A stretch of 64,000 bases of DNA, from positions 248,001 through 312,000 of the forward strand of contig NZ_BPRE01000006.1 of NCBI RefSeq assembly GCF_022179765.1. Direction: 5' to 3'. Position numbers and translations under genes: made by a program. Positions within the stretch are counted from its first letter, which is position 1. Each line of letters opens with the position of its first letter. Below the pieces are notes generated by a model, which made no database searches, was not told the origin of the DNA, and saw nothing but the letters and a program-made list of their open reading frames with translations. Shown in pieces: positions 41,590 to 51,274 of the stretch. Source of the stretch: Methylorubrum suomiense. GTDB taxonomy: Bacteria > Pseudomonadota > Alphaproteobacteria > Rhizobiales > Beijerinckiaceae.

Positions 41590-44373
41590 ATGCGTTCCAG
41601 TCCCCAGCGTCCCAAAGCCCTCGAACGTCGCGCGAGCCCGGCGGATTCGGTGACCTCCTCGCCCGTCACTTCCCCCATGACCTCGCCGCTCGACACGCCC
41701 GGCGCCACGCCGATGATGGCGCAGTACATCGAGATCAAGGCCGCCAATCCGGACTGCCTGCTGTTCTACCGGATGGGCGACTTCTACGAGCTGTTCTTCG
41801 AGGACGCCGAGATCGCCTCGCGGGCGCTCGGCATCGTGCTGACGAAGCGCGGCAAGCATGGCGGCGCCGACATCCCGATGTGCGGTGTGCCGGTGGAGCG
41901 CTCCGACGATTACCTCCACCGCCTGATCGCGCTCGGCCACCGCGTCGCGGTCTGCCAGCAGACCGAGGATCCGGCGGAGGCCAAGAAGCGGGGCCCCAAA
42001 TCGGTGGTGCGGCGCGAGGTGACCCGCCTCGTCACGCCGGGCACCCTGACGGAGGATCGCCTGCTCGATCCGGCCCGCGCCAATCTCCTGCTCGCCATCG
42101 GCCGCCGCAAGGTCTCGGACGCCCGCGAGGCCTACGGCCTCGCCGCCATCGACATCTCGACGGGGCGCTTCGCATTGAGCGAGGTCGAGGGCGCGGAACT
42201 GGCGGCGGCCATCGCCCGGCACGAGCCGCGGGAGATCGTGCTGTCGGAGGCGATCCATGCCGACCCGGCCCTGGCGCGGCTGTGGCGCGACACGCGCGCG
42301 GCGGTGGTGCCGCTGGCGGCGGCCGAGCTGGAGCCGGCCTCCGCCGAGCGGCGCATCCGCGAGCAGTTCGGCGTCAAGACGCTCGACGGCTTCGGCAGTT
42401 TCTCCCGCGCCGAGATCGCGGCGGCGGGCGCGGCCCTCCTCTACATCGAGCGCACGCAGTTCGGCGCGAAGGTGCCGCTCTCGGCGCCGTCCCGCGAGGC
42501 GTCCGGGGCGACGCTCGCCATCGACGCGGCGACGCGGGCCAATCTCGAACTCACCCGCACGCTGTCGGGCGAGCGCAAGGGCAGCCTGCTCGACGCCATC
42601 GACCGCACCGTCTCGGCGGGCGGTGCGCGGCTGCTCGCCGAGCACCTCGCCGGCCCGCTGACGAGCCTGCAGAAGATCGCGCGGCGGCACGATGCGGTGG
42701 CCTTCCTGGTCGAGGACGGTTCCCTGCGGGCGCAGTTGCGCGACGCGCTCAAGGCCGCACCGGACCTCGCCCGCGCCCTGTCGCGCCTCGGCCTCGGCCG
42801 CGCCGGCCCGCGCGACCTCGCCGCGCTCCGCGGCGGGCTGGATGCGGCGCTCGCCATCGCCGAGGGCCTCGGCGGGGCCGAGCTGCCCGAGGGCCTCGCC
42901 CGCCTCGTGCAGCGCCTCGACGCTGCCGACCGGGATCTCGCCACCGAACTCGGGGCCGCGCTCGCCGACGACCTGCCGCTCCACCGGCGCGACGGCAATT
43001 TCGTGCGCGAAGGCTACCATCCGGAGATCGACGAGGCCCGGCTGCTCGGCCAGGACTCGCGGAAGGTCATCGCGGCCCTGCAGGCGCGCTACGCCGAGGC
43101 CACCGGCTGCCGGACCCTGCGGATCAAGCACAACAACGTGCTCGGCTACTACATCGAGGTACCGCAGGCGGTGGGCGAGGCCTGCCTCAAGGGCCTGATG
43201 CGGGAATTCGTGCATCGCCAGACCATGGTCGATGCCATGCGCTTCACCAGCGTCGAGCTGGGCGAGCTGGAATCGAAGATCGCGGGCGCCTCCGACCGGG
43301 TTCTGGCGCTCGAAGCGCAGGTGTTCGACGGGCTGAGCCAAAGGGTGATGGAGCAGGCGGATCGGATCGCCGACATCGCCGACGCGCTCTCGGCGCTGGA
43401 CGTGGCGGCAAGCCACGCCGAACTCGCGGTCGAGCTCGATTGGACCCGTCCGCAGCTCGACGAGAGCCTCGCCTTCGCGATCCAAGGCGGGCGCCATCCG
43501 GTGGTGGAGGCGGCCCTGCGCAAGGCGGGCGAGGCCTTCATCGCCAATGCCTGCGACCTCTCGGGCGAGGAGGCCGGGCGCATCCGCCTCGTCACCGGCC
43601 CGAACATGGGCGGCAAGTCGACCTTCCTGCGCCAGAACGCGCTCGTCGCCGTGCTGGCGCAGATGGGCGCCTTCGTGCCGGCCCGCGCCGCCCATCTCGG
43701 CCTGGTCGATCGGCTGTTCTCCCGCGTCGGCGCGGCGGACGACCTCGCGCGGGGCCATTCGACCTTCATGGTCGAGATGGTCGAGACCGCCGCGATCCTC
43801 AATCAGGCGACGCGCCGCTCGCTGGTCGTGCTCGACGAGATCGGGCGGGGCACCGCGACCTTCGACGGCCTGTCCATCGCCTGGGCCTGCCTGGAGCACC
43901 TGCACGAGAAGAACGGCTGCCGGGCGCTGTTCGCCACCCATTTCCACGAGCTGACCGCCCTGTCGAAGCGCCTGCCCCGCCTCGACAACGCCACGCTGAA
44001 GGTCGCCGAGCATCGCGGCGACGTGGTGTTCCTGCACGAGGTGGTTCCGGGCGTGGCCGAGCGCTCCTACGGCCTTCAGGTCGCCCGCCTCGCCGGATTG
44101 CCGGCGAGCGTCGTGGCGCGGGCCGGCACGATCCTCAAGGGCCTGGAAACCTCCGAGCGCGAGCGACCGGCCCGCGCCCGGATCGACGATCTGCCGCTCT
44201 TCGCGAGCCTCAGCGAGATCGCTCCGCCCCCGCCGGAGCCCGCGGCGCCGGAGCCCGACGACACGCTGGGGCGTCTCCTCGACACCATCGACCCCGACAG
44301 CCTCACCCCGCGGGAAGCGCTCGATGCGCTCTACCGGCTGAAGGCGGAGCGCACGGGGGGCAGCCGAGGATAA
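41590..44373 (+). CDS. mutS: DNA mismatch repair protein MutS
   Basis: MutS recognises mismatches and starts methyl-independent or MutL-dependent repair. 927 residues from ATG 41590. The mismatch-contact motif [19 protein letters not shown] is at about residue 60. The ATPase has Walker [33 protein letters not shown], Walker [18 protein letters not shown] and [11 protein letters not shown]. The first 30-40 residues ([17 protein letters not shown]...) are low-complexity, and ATG 41677, beginning [12 protein letters not shown], is a reasonable alternative; neither has a good Shine-Dalgarno sequence. Confidence 0.97.
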   Translation: MRSSPQRPKALERRASPADSVTSSPVTSPMTSPLDTPGATPMMAQYIEIKAANPDCLLFYRMGDFYELFFEDAEIASRALGIVLTKRGKHGGADIPMCGVPVERSDDYLHRLIALGHRVAVCQQTEDPAEAKKRGPKSVVRREVTRLVTPGTLTEDRLLDPARANLLLAIGRRKVSDAREAYGLAAIDISTGRFALSEVEGAELAAAIARHEPREIVLSEAIHADPALARLWRDTRAAVVPLAAAELEPASAERRIREQFGVKTLDGFGSFSRAEIAAAGAALLYIERTQFGAKVPLSAPSREASGATLAIDAATRANLELTRTLSGERKGSLLDAIDRTVSAGGARLLAEHLAGPLTSLQKIARRHDAVAFLVEDGSLRAQLRDALKAAPDLARALSRLGLGRAGPRDLAALRGGLDAALAIAEGLGGAELPEGLARLVQRLDAADRDLATELGAALADDLPLHRRDGNFVREGYHPEIDEARLLGQDSRKVIAALQARYAEATGCRTLRIKHNNVLGYYIEVPQAVGEACLKGLMREFVHRQTMVDAMRFTSVELGELESKIAGASDRVLALEAQVFDGLSQRVMEQADRIADIADALSALDVAASHAELAVELDWTRPQLDESLAFAIQGGRHPVVEAALRKAGEAFIANACDLSGEEAGRIRLVTGPNMGGKSTFLRQNALVAVLAQMGAFVPARAAHLGLVDRLFSRVGAADDLARGHSTFMVEMVETAAILNQATRRSLVVLDEIGRGTATFDGLSIAWACLEHLHEKNGCRALFATHFHELTALSKRLPRLDNATLKVAEHRGDVVFLHEVVPGVAERSYGLQVARLAGLPASVVARAGTILKGLETSERERPARARIDDLPLFASLSEIAPPPPEPAAPEPDDTLGRLLDTIDPDSLTPREALDALYRLKAERTGGSRG

Positions 44374-44481
44374 CCCGCCTCCGTTGGTACGTTGGAACCC
44401 TCCCCCGACGCCGCCGCTTCGGGGCTGTCACCTCGGATTGACGGTGAAACGCGAGGGGCGTGCCCCGATCGCCGGGCCGAT

Positions 44482-44931
44482 CTACCCGGCGGCCCCCGGC
44501 GCCAGACAGAACCCGTCGAGCGTCTCCGTCGACGGGACGTGGCCGGAGCGGAAGCGGGCGACGTAGTCCAGGGCGCTCGCCACGGTGCGCTCGGAATAGG
44601 GCTTGGCGATCACCCCGACGGCGCCGGCGAAATCCGGCGGGATCCGCTTGGCGTTCGCCGTCATGAAGACGACGGTGGTGCGCGGGTCGGCGCTGAGCGC
44701 CCGCGCCACCTCGACACCGGTCGGTCCGTCGGTCAGGTGGATGTCGACCAGAGCCACGTCCGGCGCCGTGCTCCGGCCGAGGGCGATGGCCTCCGCCGAA
44801 GCGCCCGCGACGCCGACGCTGACATGGCCGAGATCCTCCAGGAGGCATTCGAGTTCGAGGGCGATCAGCACCTCATCCTCGACCACGAGGATGCGCAGGG
44901 CCTCGCAGGAGGCCGGCTTCACCTCGGGCAT
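44482..44931 (-). CDS. Single-domain response regulator, likely partner of the LOV kinase
   Basis: A 149-residue CheY-like receiver with no output domain. LRILVVEDEVLIALELE carries the acidic pair, Asp63 in VALVDIHLTDGPTG is the phosphorylation site, VVFMTAN holds the switch Thr, and Lys110 lies in GVIAKPY. The C-terminal 25 residues are a short tail. A GGAGG ribosome-binding site precedes ATG 44931. It is 85 bases downstream of the LOV histidine kinase on the same strand. Single receivers paired with HisKA_2/HWE kinases often act as phosphate sinks or as relays to the general stress response. Confidence 0.9.
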   Translation of the reverse strand: MPEVKPASCEALRILVVEDEVLIALELECLLEDLGHVSVGVAGASAEAIALGRSTAPDVALVDIHLTDGPTGVEVARALSADPRTTVVFMTANAKRIPPDFAGAVGVIAKPYSERTVASALDYVARFRSGHVPSTETLDGFCLAPGAAG

Positions 44932-45016
44932 CCCGCGCCTCCGTCCGACCCGTCTCGCGGCCCCGTCGACCCGCCTTCGTTCCATGCCACGAAGCGGCCG
45001 CCCGCGATACGGTGGG

Positions 45017-46126
45017 TCACGGCAAGCTGTTCCCCACGAGCGGTATCCGGATCGCGACCCGGGTCCCGGGACGCCCCTCCGACCACGCGATCGTGCCGCG
45101 CAGCTGCCGCACCACCATCTCGACCAGCATCCGCCCGAAGCCCGCCGGGTTGGGATGGGCCGCCGCCATCCCGATCCCGTCATCCTCGACGGCAAGCTCC
45201 ATCCCGTCATCGGCGCGCCGCGCGCTCACCCGCACCCGGCCGGTCCGCGCGTCGGGAAAGCCGTGGCGGAGCGCGTTGCTGGCGAGTTCGTGCAGCATCA
45301 GGGCGAGCGGCGCCGCCATGGACGCGGGCAAGGCCAGCGCTTCCACCTCCGTCTCGACCCGCGCGCCGCAGGCTTCGTGCCCGGCGGCGATGTCGGCGAT
45401 CAGGTCGTCGGTGAAGTCACGGAAATCGAAGCGGGCCGCGTCGCCCTCGGAATAGAGCATGCGGTGGGCGGTCGAGAGGGCACCGATGCGGTCGGCCATC
45501 GCCTGGAGCGCGTCGCGCGCCTCGCCCTCGGGGGTCCGGCGCGCCTTCAGCAGCATCAGCGAGGAAATGACCTGGAGGTTGTTCTTGACCCGGTGATCGA
45601 CCTCGTGGAGCAGCGCCGTCTTCTGCTCCAGGGCCGAGCGCAGGTCGGCGGTGCGCTCGCCCACTTCCCGCTCCAGCGCACCGTTGGCGTCGCGCATGGC
45701 GATCTCGAGCCGGTGCTTGTGGGTCATGTCGGCCTGGGCCGAGAAGAAGTAGAGGATCGTGCCATCGGCATCGCGGACCGGGTTGACGGTCATGCCGTTC
45801 CAGAACGACGTGCCGTCCTTGCGATAATTGAGCAGCTCGCACTCGAACGAACGGCCCTGCGTGATCGCCTCGCGCAGGGCGTCCAGCGTGGAGCGGTCGG
45901 TGAGCGGGCCCTGGAGCCGGCGGCAATTGTGCCCGTAGAGCTCGTCGCGGTCATAGCCGGTCAGGGCCATGAAGGCGCCGTTGACCCAGACGACCGGATT
46001 GTCCGCCCGCCGGGGATCGGTCACGACCATCGGCGTCGGGCTCGCCTCGAAGGCTGCCGCGAAGACATCGACCGTGAAACCGGGCGGGAACGCCGTCACC
46101 TCTGTGGGAAAGCCCGTCATCCTCAC
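45017..46126 (-). CDS. LOV-domain (blue-light) sensor histidine kinase, HisKA_2 type
   Basis: A 369-residue soluble kinase. Residues about 25-140 are a LOV photosensor: VVWVNGAFMALTGYDRDEL, then GHNCRRLQGP with Cys68, the residue that forms the flavin adduct on blue-light excitation, ELLNYRKDGTSFWNGMTV with the flavin-binding Asn residues, and YFFSAQADMT with the signalling Gln. A coiled linker leads to the HisKA_2 domain with His178 in LLHEVDHRVKNNLQVISSLML, then HATPase elements MLHELASNALRHG, EDDGIGM and GFGRMLVEMVVRQL. The start is GTG 46126 or ATG 46120. It is not membrane bound. It resembles the LOV-HK of Brucella in its architecture. Confidence 0.92.
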   Translation of the reverse strand: MRMTGFPTEVTAFPPGFTVDVFAAAFEASPTPMVVTDPRRADNPVVWVNGAFMALTGYDRDELYGHNCRRLQGPLTDRSTLDALREAITQGRSFECELLNYRKDGTSFWNGMTVNPVRDADGTILYFFSAQADMTHKHRLEIAMRDANGALEREVGERTADLRSALEQKTALLHEVDHRVKNNLQVISSLMLLKARRTPEGEARDALQAMADRIGALSTAHRMLYSEGDAARFDFRDFTDDLIADIAAGHEACGARVETEVEALALPASMAAPLALMLHELASNALRHGFPDARTGRVRVSARRADDGMELAVEDDGIGMAAAHPNPAGFGRMLVEMVVRQLRGTIAWSEGRPGTRVAIRIPLVGNSLP

Positions 46127-46415
46127 GCCGACACAGGTGGGCCGCGTCGATGCAGCCCGCGAACCAGGGAATTTCGACTCCGCCTGCGGGCGGCCGGTCT
46201 ACCCCCCCAACGGGTCCGGCACGCTCCCGTTCCGGCGACATCTTCACGCTTCCGTCAAGCTTGCCTATCCCGAGGGCGGCAAGGATGCCATGGGCAAAGA
46301 GTTCCAAACTCGCGCGCCCGCCGCAAGGGGGCGAGCCCATCGGGCTGTGGCCGGCGGCCCTCAGCCCGCCGCGATTCCTGCGCATAGGCCCGGTGGAACG
46401 GCGAAGGGGTGGGTG

Positions 46416-47750
46416 ATGGCGGCAGCGAAGGGCCGGAGGGGCTTGCGGCCCCGGGACGTGGTGGAGGATCCCCGCCTCCTCCTGATGCTGGCGCTCGGCT
46501 TCGGCTGCGGCCTGCCGATCCTGCTGGTGTTCTCGACCCTCTCCGCATGGCTCGCCACGGCCGGGATCCAGCGGGCCAGCATCGGCCTCCTGTCCTACGT
46601 CTCCTTCGCCTACTCGCTGAAGTTCATCTGGGCGCCGGTGATCGACCGGGTCGATCTGCCGGTGCTCGCGCGGCTCCTCGGGCGGCGGCGGGCCTGGATG
46701 CTGCTGGCGCAGATCGGGGTGATCGCCGGCCTCATCGGCATGAGCTTCGGCGCGCCGAACGAGGATCTGTTCTTCATCGTGGTCTGCGCGCTCGTGACCG
46801 CCTTCGCGTCGGCCACGCAGGACATCGTCGTCGACGGCTGGCGCATCGACGCGGCCCCCACGGAACGTCAGGGGCTGATGCTCGGCAGCTACCAGCTCGG
46901 CTACGCCATCGCCCGGGCCTTCGCCGGCGCCGGCGCCCTCTACATCGCCCAAGGATACGGGTGGCAGATGGCCTACGAGGCCATGGCCCTGCTGATGCTC
47001 GTCGGCATCGTCGGCTGCCTCGCCGCGCCGCGCCAGGACCCGGTGGATCAGGCGGCGGGGCCGCGCGGCGTCGGCGAGACCCTGCGGATCGCCGTGGTCG
47101 AGCCCTTCGGCGACCTCATCCGCCGCAAGGGCGCACGCCTGATCCTGATCCTGTCGCTGATCATGCTCTACCGGCTGCCCGACATCATCTCCGGGGTGAT
47201 GGCGCAGCCCTTCTACATCGAGCAGGGCTTCTCCCTGGTCGAGATCGCCAACGTCACCAAGGTCTACGGCGTGATCGTCGGCCTCGCCGGGGCGCTCGCC
47301 GGAGGCTGGGCGGTGATGCGCTTCGGCATCCAGGCCTCGCTGCTGTTCGGCGGGATCGTCGCGGCGGCCTCGAACCTGATGTTCGCGTGGCTCGCCGTCA
47401 GCGGGCACGATACGGCGCTCTTCGTCGCCAGCATCTCGATCGACAACTTCTCGGGCAACTTCGCCGGCACGGCCCTCATCGCCTACATGTCGGGCCTGAC
47501 CTCGCCGGCCTTCGTGGCGACGCAATACGCGCTCCTCTCCTCGCTCTACGCCCTGCCGGGCAAGTTCATCGGCGGCTTCTCCGGCTTCATGGTGGACGCG
47601 CTCGGCTACCCCCAATTTTTCGTCGCCTCCGCACTGATCGGCATTCCGGTGGCGCTGCTCTGCCTCGCGCTGGCCGCCCTCGGCGAGGGGCGGGAGGAAG
47701 CCGCAGCCGCCCCCCCGCCGGAAGAGGAAGCCGTGGCGGCCAAGGCTTGA
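46416..47750 (+). CDS. ampG: AmpG-like major-facilitator permease
   Basis: A 444-residue inner-membrane protein with about 12 helices. AmpG imports anhydromuropeptides (GlcNAc-anhydroMurNAc peptides) for cell-wall recycling and thereby controls beta-lactamase induction. Family features: LMLALGFGCGLPILLVFSTLSAWL, SYVSFAYSLKFIWAPVIDR (the AmpG-type KFLWAPxxDR motif), TQDIVVDGWRIDAA and the later YRLPDIISGVMAQPFYIEQGFS. An AmgK/MurU pair elsewhere in the window would use sugars freed by this route. ATG 46416 follows AAGGGGTGGGTG. The gene is divergent from the LOV kinase. Confidence 0.85.
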   Translation: MAAAKGRRGLRPRDVVEDPRLLLMLALGFGCGLPILLVFSTLSAWLATAGIQRASIGLLSYVSFAYSLKFIWAPVIDRVDLPVLARLLGRRRAWMLLAQIGVIAGLIGMSFGAPNEDLFFIVVCALVTAFASATQDIVVDGWRIDAAPTERQGLMLGSYQLGYAIARAFAGAGALYIAQGYGWQMAYEAMALLMLVGIVGCLAAPRQDPVDQAAGPRGVGETLRIAVVEPFGDLIRRKGARLILILSLIMLYRLPDIISGVMAQPFYIEQGFSLVEIANVTKVYGVIVGLAGALAGGWAVMRFGIQASLLFGGIVAAASNLMFAWLAVSGHDTALFVASISIDNFSGNFAGTALIAYMSGLTSPAFVATQYALLSSLYALPGKFIGGFSGFMVDALGYPQFFVASALIGIPVALLCLALAALGEGREEAAAAPPPEEEAVAAKA

Positions 47751-47969
47751 CGCCGTCACGCGTTTTCGCGCTCCCGGCAGGAGGGGGACGGCGGGGGCGA
47801 ACACGCGTCGGCGCCCGAGCCCGTCCGGCCGATCCGGGCCATGTCCGTCGATCGTTCCGGAACCTTCCCGGCGGCCTCCGTTTTGCTCCTGCCTACGGGC
47901 GGGCGACCCCGTCCGGACGAGGCGTTCCAAACGACACGGTCTCAACGACACTGCCAGGAGATCCTTGAC

Positions 47970-48896
47970 GTGAACTCAATCGCGCTGAGCGGCGAGACCC
48001 TGCCGGTTCCGGTCGCCCCCACCGCCGTCCCCCCCCTGTCGGAGGCCGATCGCGCGGCTCTGCGCCGGGCGGTCGACGTGCTGGAGCGCCCGGGGCTCGC
48101 GGCGCGGCTCTCGGCGGCGGCGGGGGCGCCGCTCGACATGATCGGCCGGGCGCTCCCGGCCCCCGTCACCGAGGCGGTGGGCCGTTCGACGGAGGCCGCG
48201 ATGCGGACGGCCCTGCGGATCGCGCTGGCCACCCTGCCGGACAAGGACGTGGCCCCGGCGGGCTCCGCCGTGGAGCGGATCGAGGAGGGGACGGGCCGCG
48301 GGCTCAGCCGCCTCATCGGCTCCAGCGAGACGCGCCACAAAGCCCTCGCCGCCGTCTCCGGGGCGCTGGGCGGCGCCTTCGGGCTCGCGACGGTGGCGAT
48401 CGAACTGCCGCTCTCGACCACGATCATGCTGCGCTCCATCGCCGAGATCGCCCGGGAGGAGGGTGAAGATCTGAGCGATCCGGAGGGCGCGCTGGCCTGC
48501 GTGCAGGTCTTCGCGCTGGGCGGACGCAACGGCAGCGAGACGGCGCTCGCGGAGAGCGGCTATTTCGCGGTGCGGGCGGCGCTGGCCAAGACCATGGCCG
48601 AGGCGACCCGCTACGCCGCCCAGCGTTCCCTGCTCGATGCGGGCGCGCCGCCGCTGGTACGGCTCACTGCGCAGATCGCCTCCCGCTTCGGCATCGTCGT
48701 CTCGCAGAAGGTCGCCGCCCAGGCGGTGCCCGTGATCGGCGCGCTCGGGGGGGCGGCCGTCAACACCGCCTTCATGAACCATTTCCAGGGCATGGCGCGC
48801 GCCCACTTCACCGTGCGGCGACTGGAACGCGCCCATGGCAAGGAGACGGTGCGAGCCGCCTATCTGGAGGAGAAGGCGGCGCTCGGCATCGCCTGA
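47970..48896 (+). CDS. EcsC-family protein
   Basis: A 308-residue protein of the EcsC family, named for a Bacillus ABC-transporter operon gene of unclear function. Residues about 110-260 carry the family core: ETRHKALAAVSGALGGAFGLATVAIELPLSTTIMLRSIAEIAREEGEDL, then ALACVQVFALGG, followed by VSQKVAAQAVPVIGALGGAAVNTAFMNHFQGMARAHFTVRRLE. Hydrophobic stretches suggest membrane association. GTG 47970 follows AGGAG at about 9 bases. No operon partner. Confidence 0.82.
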   Translation: MNSIALSGETLPVPVAPTAVPPLSEADRAALRRAVDVLERPGLAARLSAAAGAPLDMIGRALPAPVTEAVGRSTEAAMRTALRIALATLPDKDVAPAGSAVERIEEGTGRGLSRLIGSSETRHKALAAVSGALGGAFGLATVAIELPLSTTIMLRSIAEIAREEGEDLSDPEGALACVQVFALGGRNGSETALAESGYFAVRAALAKTMAEATRYAAQRSLLDAGAPPLVRLTAQIASRFGIVVSQKVAAQAVPVIGALGGAAVNTAFMNHFQGMARAHFTVRRLERAHGKETVRAAYLEEKAALGIA

Positions 48897-48899
48897 GCG

Positions 48900-49214
48900 T
48901 CAGACCGGCAGATTCGACTCGACCAGCACCGTCTCGGTCTCGAACTGGGCGGCGTGCCAAGTGCCCGCGGGGAAGTGGAACAGGCTGCCCGCCGCGAAGG
49001 CGACGCGGCCCTGATCGGTCTCCAGCGTGCCCGACCCTTCGATCACCTGCACGAACTGCTCGTGGTCGTGGCTGTGGCGCGGCGCCTCCGTGCCAGCGGG
49101 GATCGTCACCCGCACGAGGCTCGCGCCCTTGCCCTCAAGGCTGCGCTTGCCCACCCCCGACGGGGCACGCGTCTCCGGCAGATCGGTCCAGGGCAGGCAG
49201 TGGCGGGCGGTCAT
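48900..49214 (-). CDS. Small cupin-domain protein
   Basis: A 104-residue single-domain cupin barrel. Metal-binding residues are in EAPRHSHDHEQFVQVIEGSGTLET (His-x-His, Glu) and LFHFPAGTWHAAQFET (second His). Many such proteins are dioxygenases, isomerases or sensory domains; no substrate can be assigned. ATG 49214 follows GAGGAGCCCAG. It converges with the EcsC gene, the two stops being 3 bases apart. Confidence 0.8.
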   Translation of the reverse strand: MTARHCLPWTDLPETRAPSGVGKRSLEGKGASLVRVTIPAGTEAPRHSHDHEQFVQVIEGSGTLETDQGRVAFAAGSLFHFPAGTWHAAQFETETVLVESNLPV

Positions 49215-49267
49215 CCTGGGCTCCTCGAGGGGCTCCGACATCGCCCGCGAGGTAGGCGCAGACGGCC

Positions 49268-50470
49268 TCAGGGCCAGACCTTGACGGCCACCGGCCGGCG
49301 CACGAGGTCGCGATCCGAGGTGACCGTGCAGCCCTCGACCCGGAGCGTCGCGTAGGTGAGGAGCGCCCGCTCGCCCACATCGTCGAAATTGCGGCCCGTC
49401 GCCTCCGGATCGAGGAGCGAGGGATAGGCGACGAGCCGTGGGCCCGCCTTGCAGGGATCGTCGTAGAGCGTGGCCGAGGCCATCAGGAGACGGGGCACGT
49501 CCCAGGTCAGGAGGTCGCGCGAGGCCGTCCAGTAGAAGCCCGATTCCGCGAAGGTCCCGCCCTTGGCCGCCATGAACACCGCGATCCAGGCCCCCGTGCC
49601 GCGCTGGCGCACCAGGGCTCCGACCGGGCCGGGGAACGGCCCGACCGGCCGGCAGGAATCGGCCAGCTTCGGCACCTTGCGGTAGGGATCCGGGAAGGCG
49701 GCGGTGAAGCCGGTGCCGGTCCAGGCCCGCCAGCGGCCGGGATCGGCGGGATCGTCCGAGCGGAACAGGCACACCCCGGCGGGCTGGTCGCTGCCGGGCC
49801 GGTCCCAGCCGGTGGTCGAGGCCAGGAAGTAGCGCCAGCGCCCGTCGCCGACGATGTTGGAGGGGTTGAAGAAGCCCCGGTGACGGCCCTGGCCCTCCTC
49901 CTGCCGGAACGGTGCCCCGGCCACCACCGCGGGCGGGCTCGACCGGGCGAACTGCGCGCCGCCGTCTCGGGAGGCGGCGGCGGTGATCGTGTTGTACCAG
50001 CACTCCATGTAGACCTTCGAGCGGCAGCGGCCCTCGTGCTCGTTGGCCTGGAACTCGTGATGGACCAGGGCCGCCACGCGGGTGCCGTCCTCGGTCCAGG
50101 TGGCGGTGATCCAGGAACGGTCGTCGTAGAGCGCCGGATCGCTCTTGCCCCCGGAATCGAGCACCACCCGGCAATCGATCTTGAGATGATCGAGATCGGG
50201 CCCGCGCAGGGCGCGGTTGCGGTAATGCAGGCCGAAGACGGCGAGGCCGCCCGTTGCGTCACGGAAGGCCCGGATCGGCGCGTCGGGTACGTCGGCCCCG
50301 TCGCAGGCATCGCGCGTCGCGGAGAAGATCACGCGCTCGGGCCCCGTCACGGTCAGGGCCGAGAGGGGTGGTTCGGCGGCAAGGCTCCCGCAGGGCCAAA
50401 GCCCCCCGAGCGGCACGAGGCCGCACAGGAGCGTGAGCGCCGCGCGGGACGGGCGGGTCAGCCTGGACAT
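49268..50470 (-). CDS. Secreted protein of unknown function, beta-propeller/glycosidase-like
   Basis: A 400-residue exported protein. The signal peptide is RAALTLLCGLVPLGGLWPCGSLAA. The mature part alternates short beta-type segments typical of five-bladed glycoside-hydrolase propellers: AVFGLHYRNRALRGPDLDHLKIDCRVVLDSGG, SWITATWTEDGTRVAALVHHEFQ, FFNPSNIVGDGRWRYFLASTTGWD, GVCLFRSDDPADPGRWRAWTG and ESGFYWTASRDLLTWDVPRLLM. The order of motifs (a metal- or substrate-type H-H-E, then repeated W-containing blades) suggests a carbohydrate-active or sialidase-like fold, but I do not recognise a family. At least six Cys residues fit a periplasmic, disulfide-bonded protein. ATG 50470 begins the signal peptide. 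Confidence 0.65.
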   Translation of the reverse strand: MSRLTRPSRAALTLLCGLVPLGGLWPCGSLAAEPPLSALTVTGPERVIFSATRDACDGADVPDAPIRAFRDATGGLAVFGLHYRNRALRGPDLDHLKIDCRVVLDSGGKSDPALYDDRSWITATWTEDGTRVAALVHHEFQANEHEGRCRSKVYMECWYNTITAAASRDGGAQFARSSPPAVVAGAPFRQEEGQGRHRGFFNPSNIVGDGRWRYFLASTTGWDRPGSDQPAGVCLFRSDDPADPGRWRAWTGTGFTAAFPDPYRKVPKLADSCRPVGPFPGPVGALVRQRGTGAWIAVFMAAKGGTFAESGFYWTASRDLLTWDVPRLLMASATLYDDPCKAGPRLVAYPSLLDPEATGRNFDDVGERALLTYATLRVEGCTVTSDRDLVRRPVAVKVWP

Positions 50471-50550
50471 CGCCGCAGCTTTACGTTTTGAACCGTTATA
50501 AGAAGCTTGTCCCGGTCCTCGGGCGCTCGCGTCGTCCACAGGTCGCCCCC

Positions 50551-51156
50551 ATGCTCGTCCTGATCCTCGGCCTCGTGCTGTTCCTCGGCACGCATGCCTT
50601 CTCCATGGCCAGGGCCAAGCGGGCCGAGGTGATCGGGCGCCTGGGCGAGCAGCGATACAAGCTCGGCTACACCCTGCTCTCGATCCTCGGCCTCGCGCTC
50701 ACCGCCTATGGCTACGGGCTCTACCGGCAGGAGGGAATGATCCCGGTCTGGTCGCCGCCGGTCTTCACCCGCCATCTCGCGGTGCTGCTGACGCTGTTCG
50801 CCTTTATCAGCCTGGCGGCCACCTACCTCCCCGGCCATCTTCGCACGCGGCTGAAGCATCCGATGCTGCTCGCCGTGAAGATCTGGGCCACGGCGCATCT
50901 CCTGGCCAACGGCGATCTCGGCTCGATGCTGCTGTTCGGCGCCTTCCTGGCCTGGGCGGTGGCCGCCCGCATCAGCGCCAAGCGGCGCGCTCTGACGGCG
51001 GGGCAGGTGGCGGCGCAGCATGGCGGGCAGGCCGCGCCGGCCGGCTGGCGCAACGACGCCATCGCCGTGGTGGTCGGCCTCGTGGCGTGGTTCGTGTTCG
51101 GGAAGTATCTGCACCCGCTGCTGATCGGCGTCGCGGCCTGGCCCGGGCAGGCCTGA
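50551..51156 (+). CDS. NnrU-family membrane protein
   Basis: A 201-residue integral membrane protein with about five helices, beginning LVLILGLVLFLGTHAFSM and containing HLAVLLTLFAFISLAATYLPGHLRTRLKHPMLLAVKIWATAHLLANGDLGSMLLFGAFLAWAVAAR, which is the NnrU signature region. NnrU was named for a role in nitrite/nitric-oxide reduction but occurs widely in non-denitrifiers and may act in isoprenoid or carotenoid chemistry. No denitrification genes are nearby. The gene is divergent from the secreted protein. Confidence 0.85.
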   Translation: MLVLILGLVLFLGTHAFSMARAKRAEVIGRLGEQRYKLGYTLLSILGLALTAYGYGLYRQEGMIPVWSPPVFTRHLAVLLTLFAFISLAATYLPGHLRTRLKHPMLLAVKIWATAHLLANGDLGSMLLFGAFLAWAVAARISAKRRALTAGQVAAQHGGQAAPAGWRNDAIAVVVGLVAWFVFGKYLHPLLIGVAAWPGQA

Positions 51157-51274
51157 GGCGGCGGCCCGCGGCCCGCGTCTTTCGAACATCGCCAAACCCG
51201 AGGGGCTGTGCTAGGCGCGGGCTCGACGACGACAGGCGAGGCGAGGGCGGCCCGCGAGGGGCGCTTGGATTGAG

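Noticed and set aside
47857-47881. EcfG-type (general stress) promoter, GGAAC...CGTT, upstream of the EcsC-family gene
   Set aside because: GGAAC is followed by CGTT after 15 bases, one or two short of the usual spacing, and it is about 95 bases from the start. In GC-rich sequence this is close to chance.
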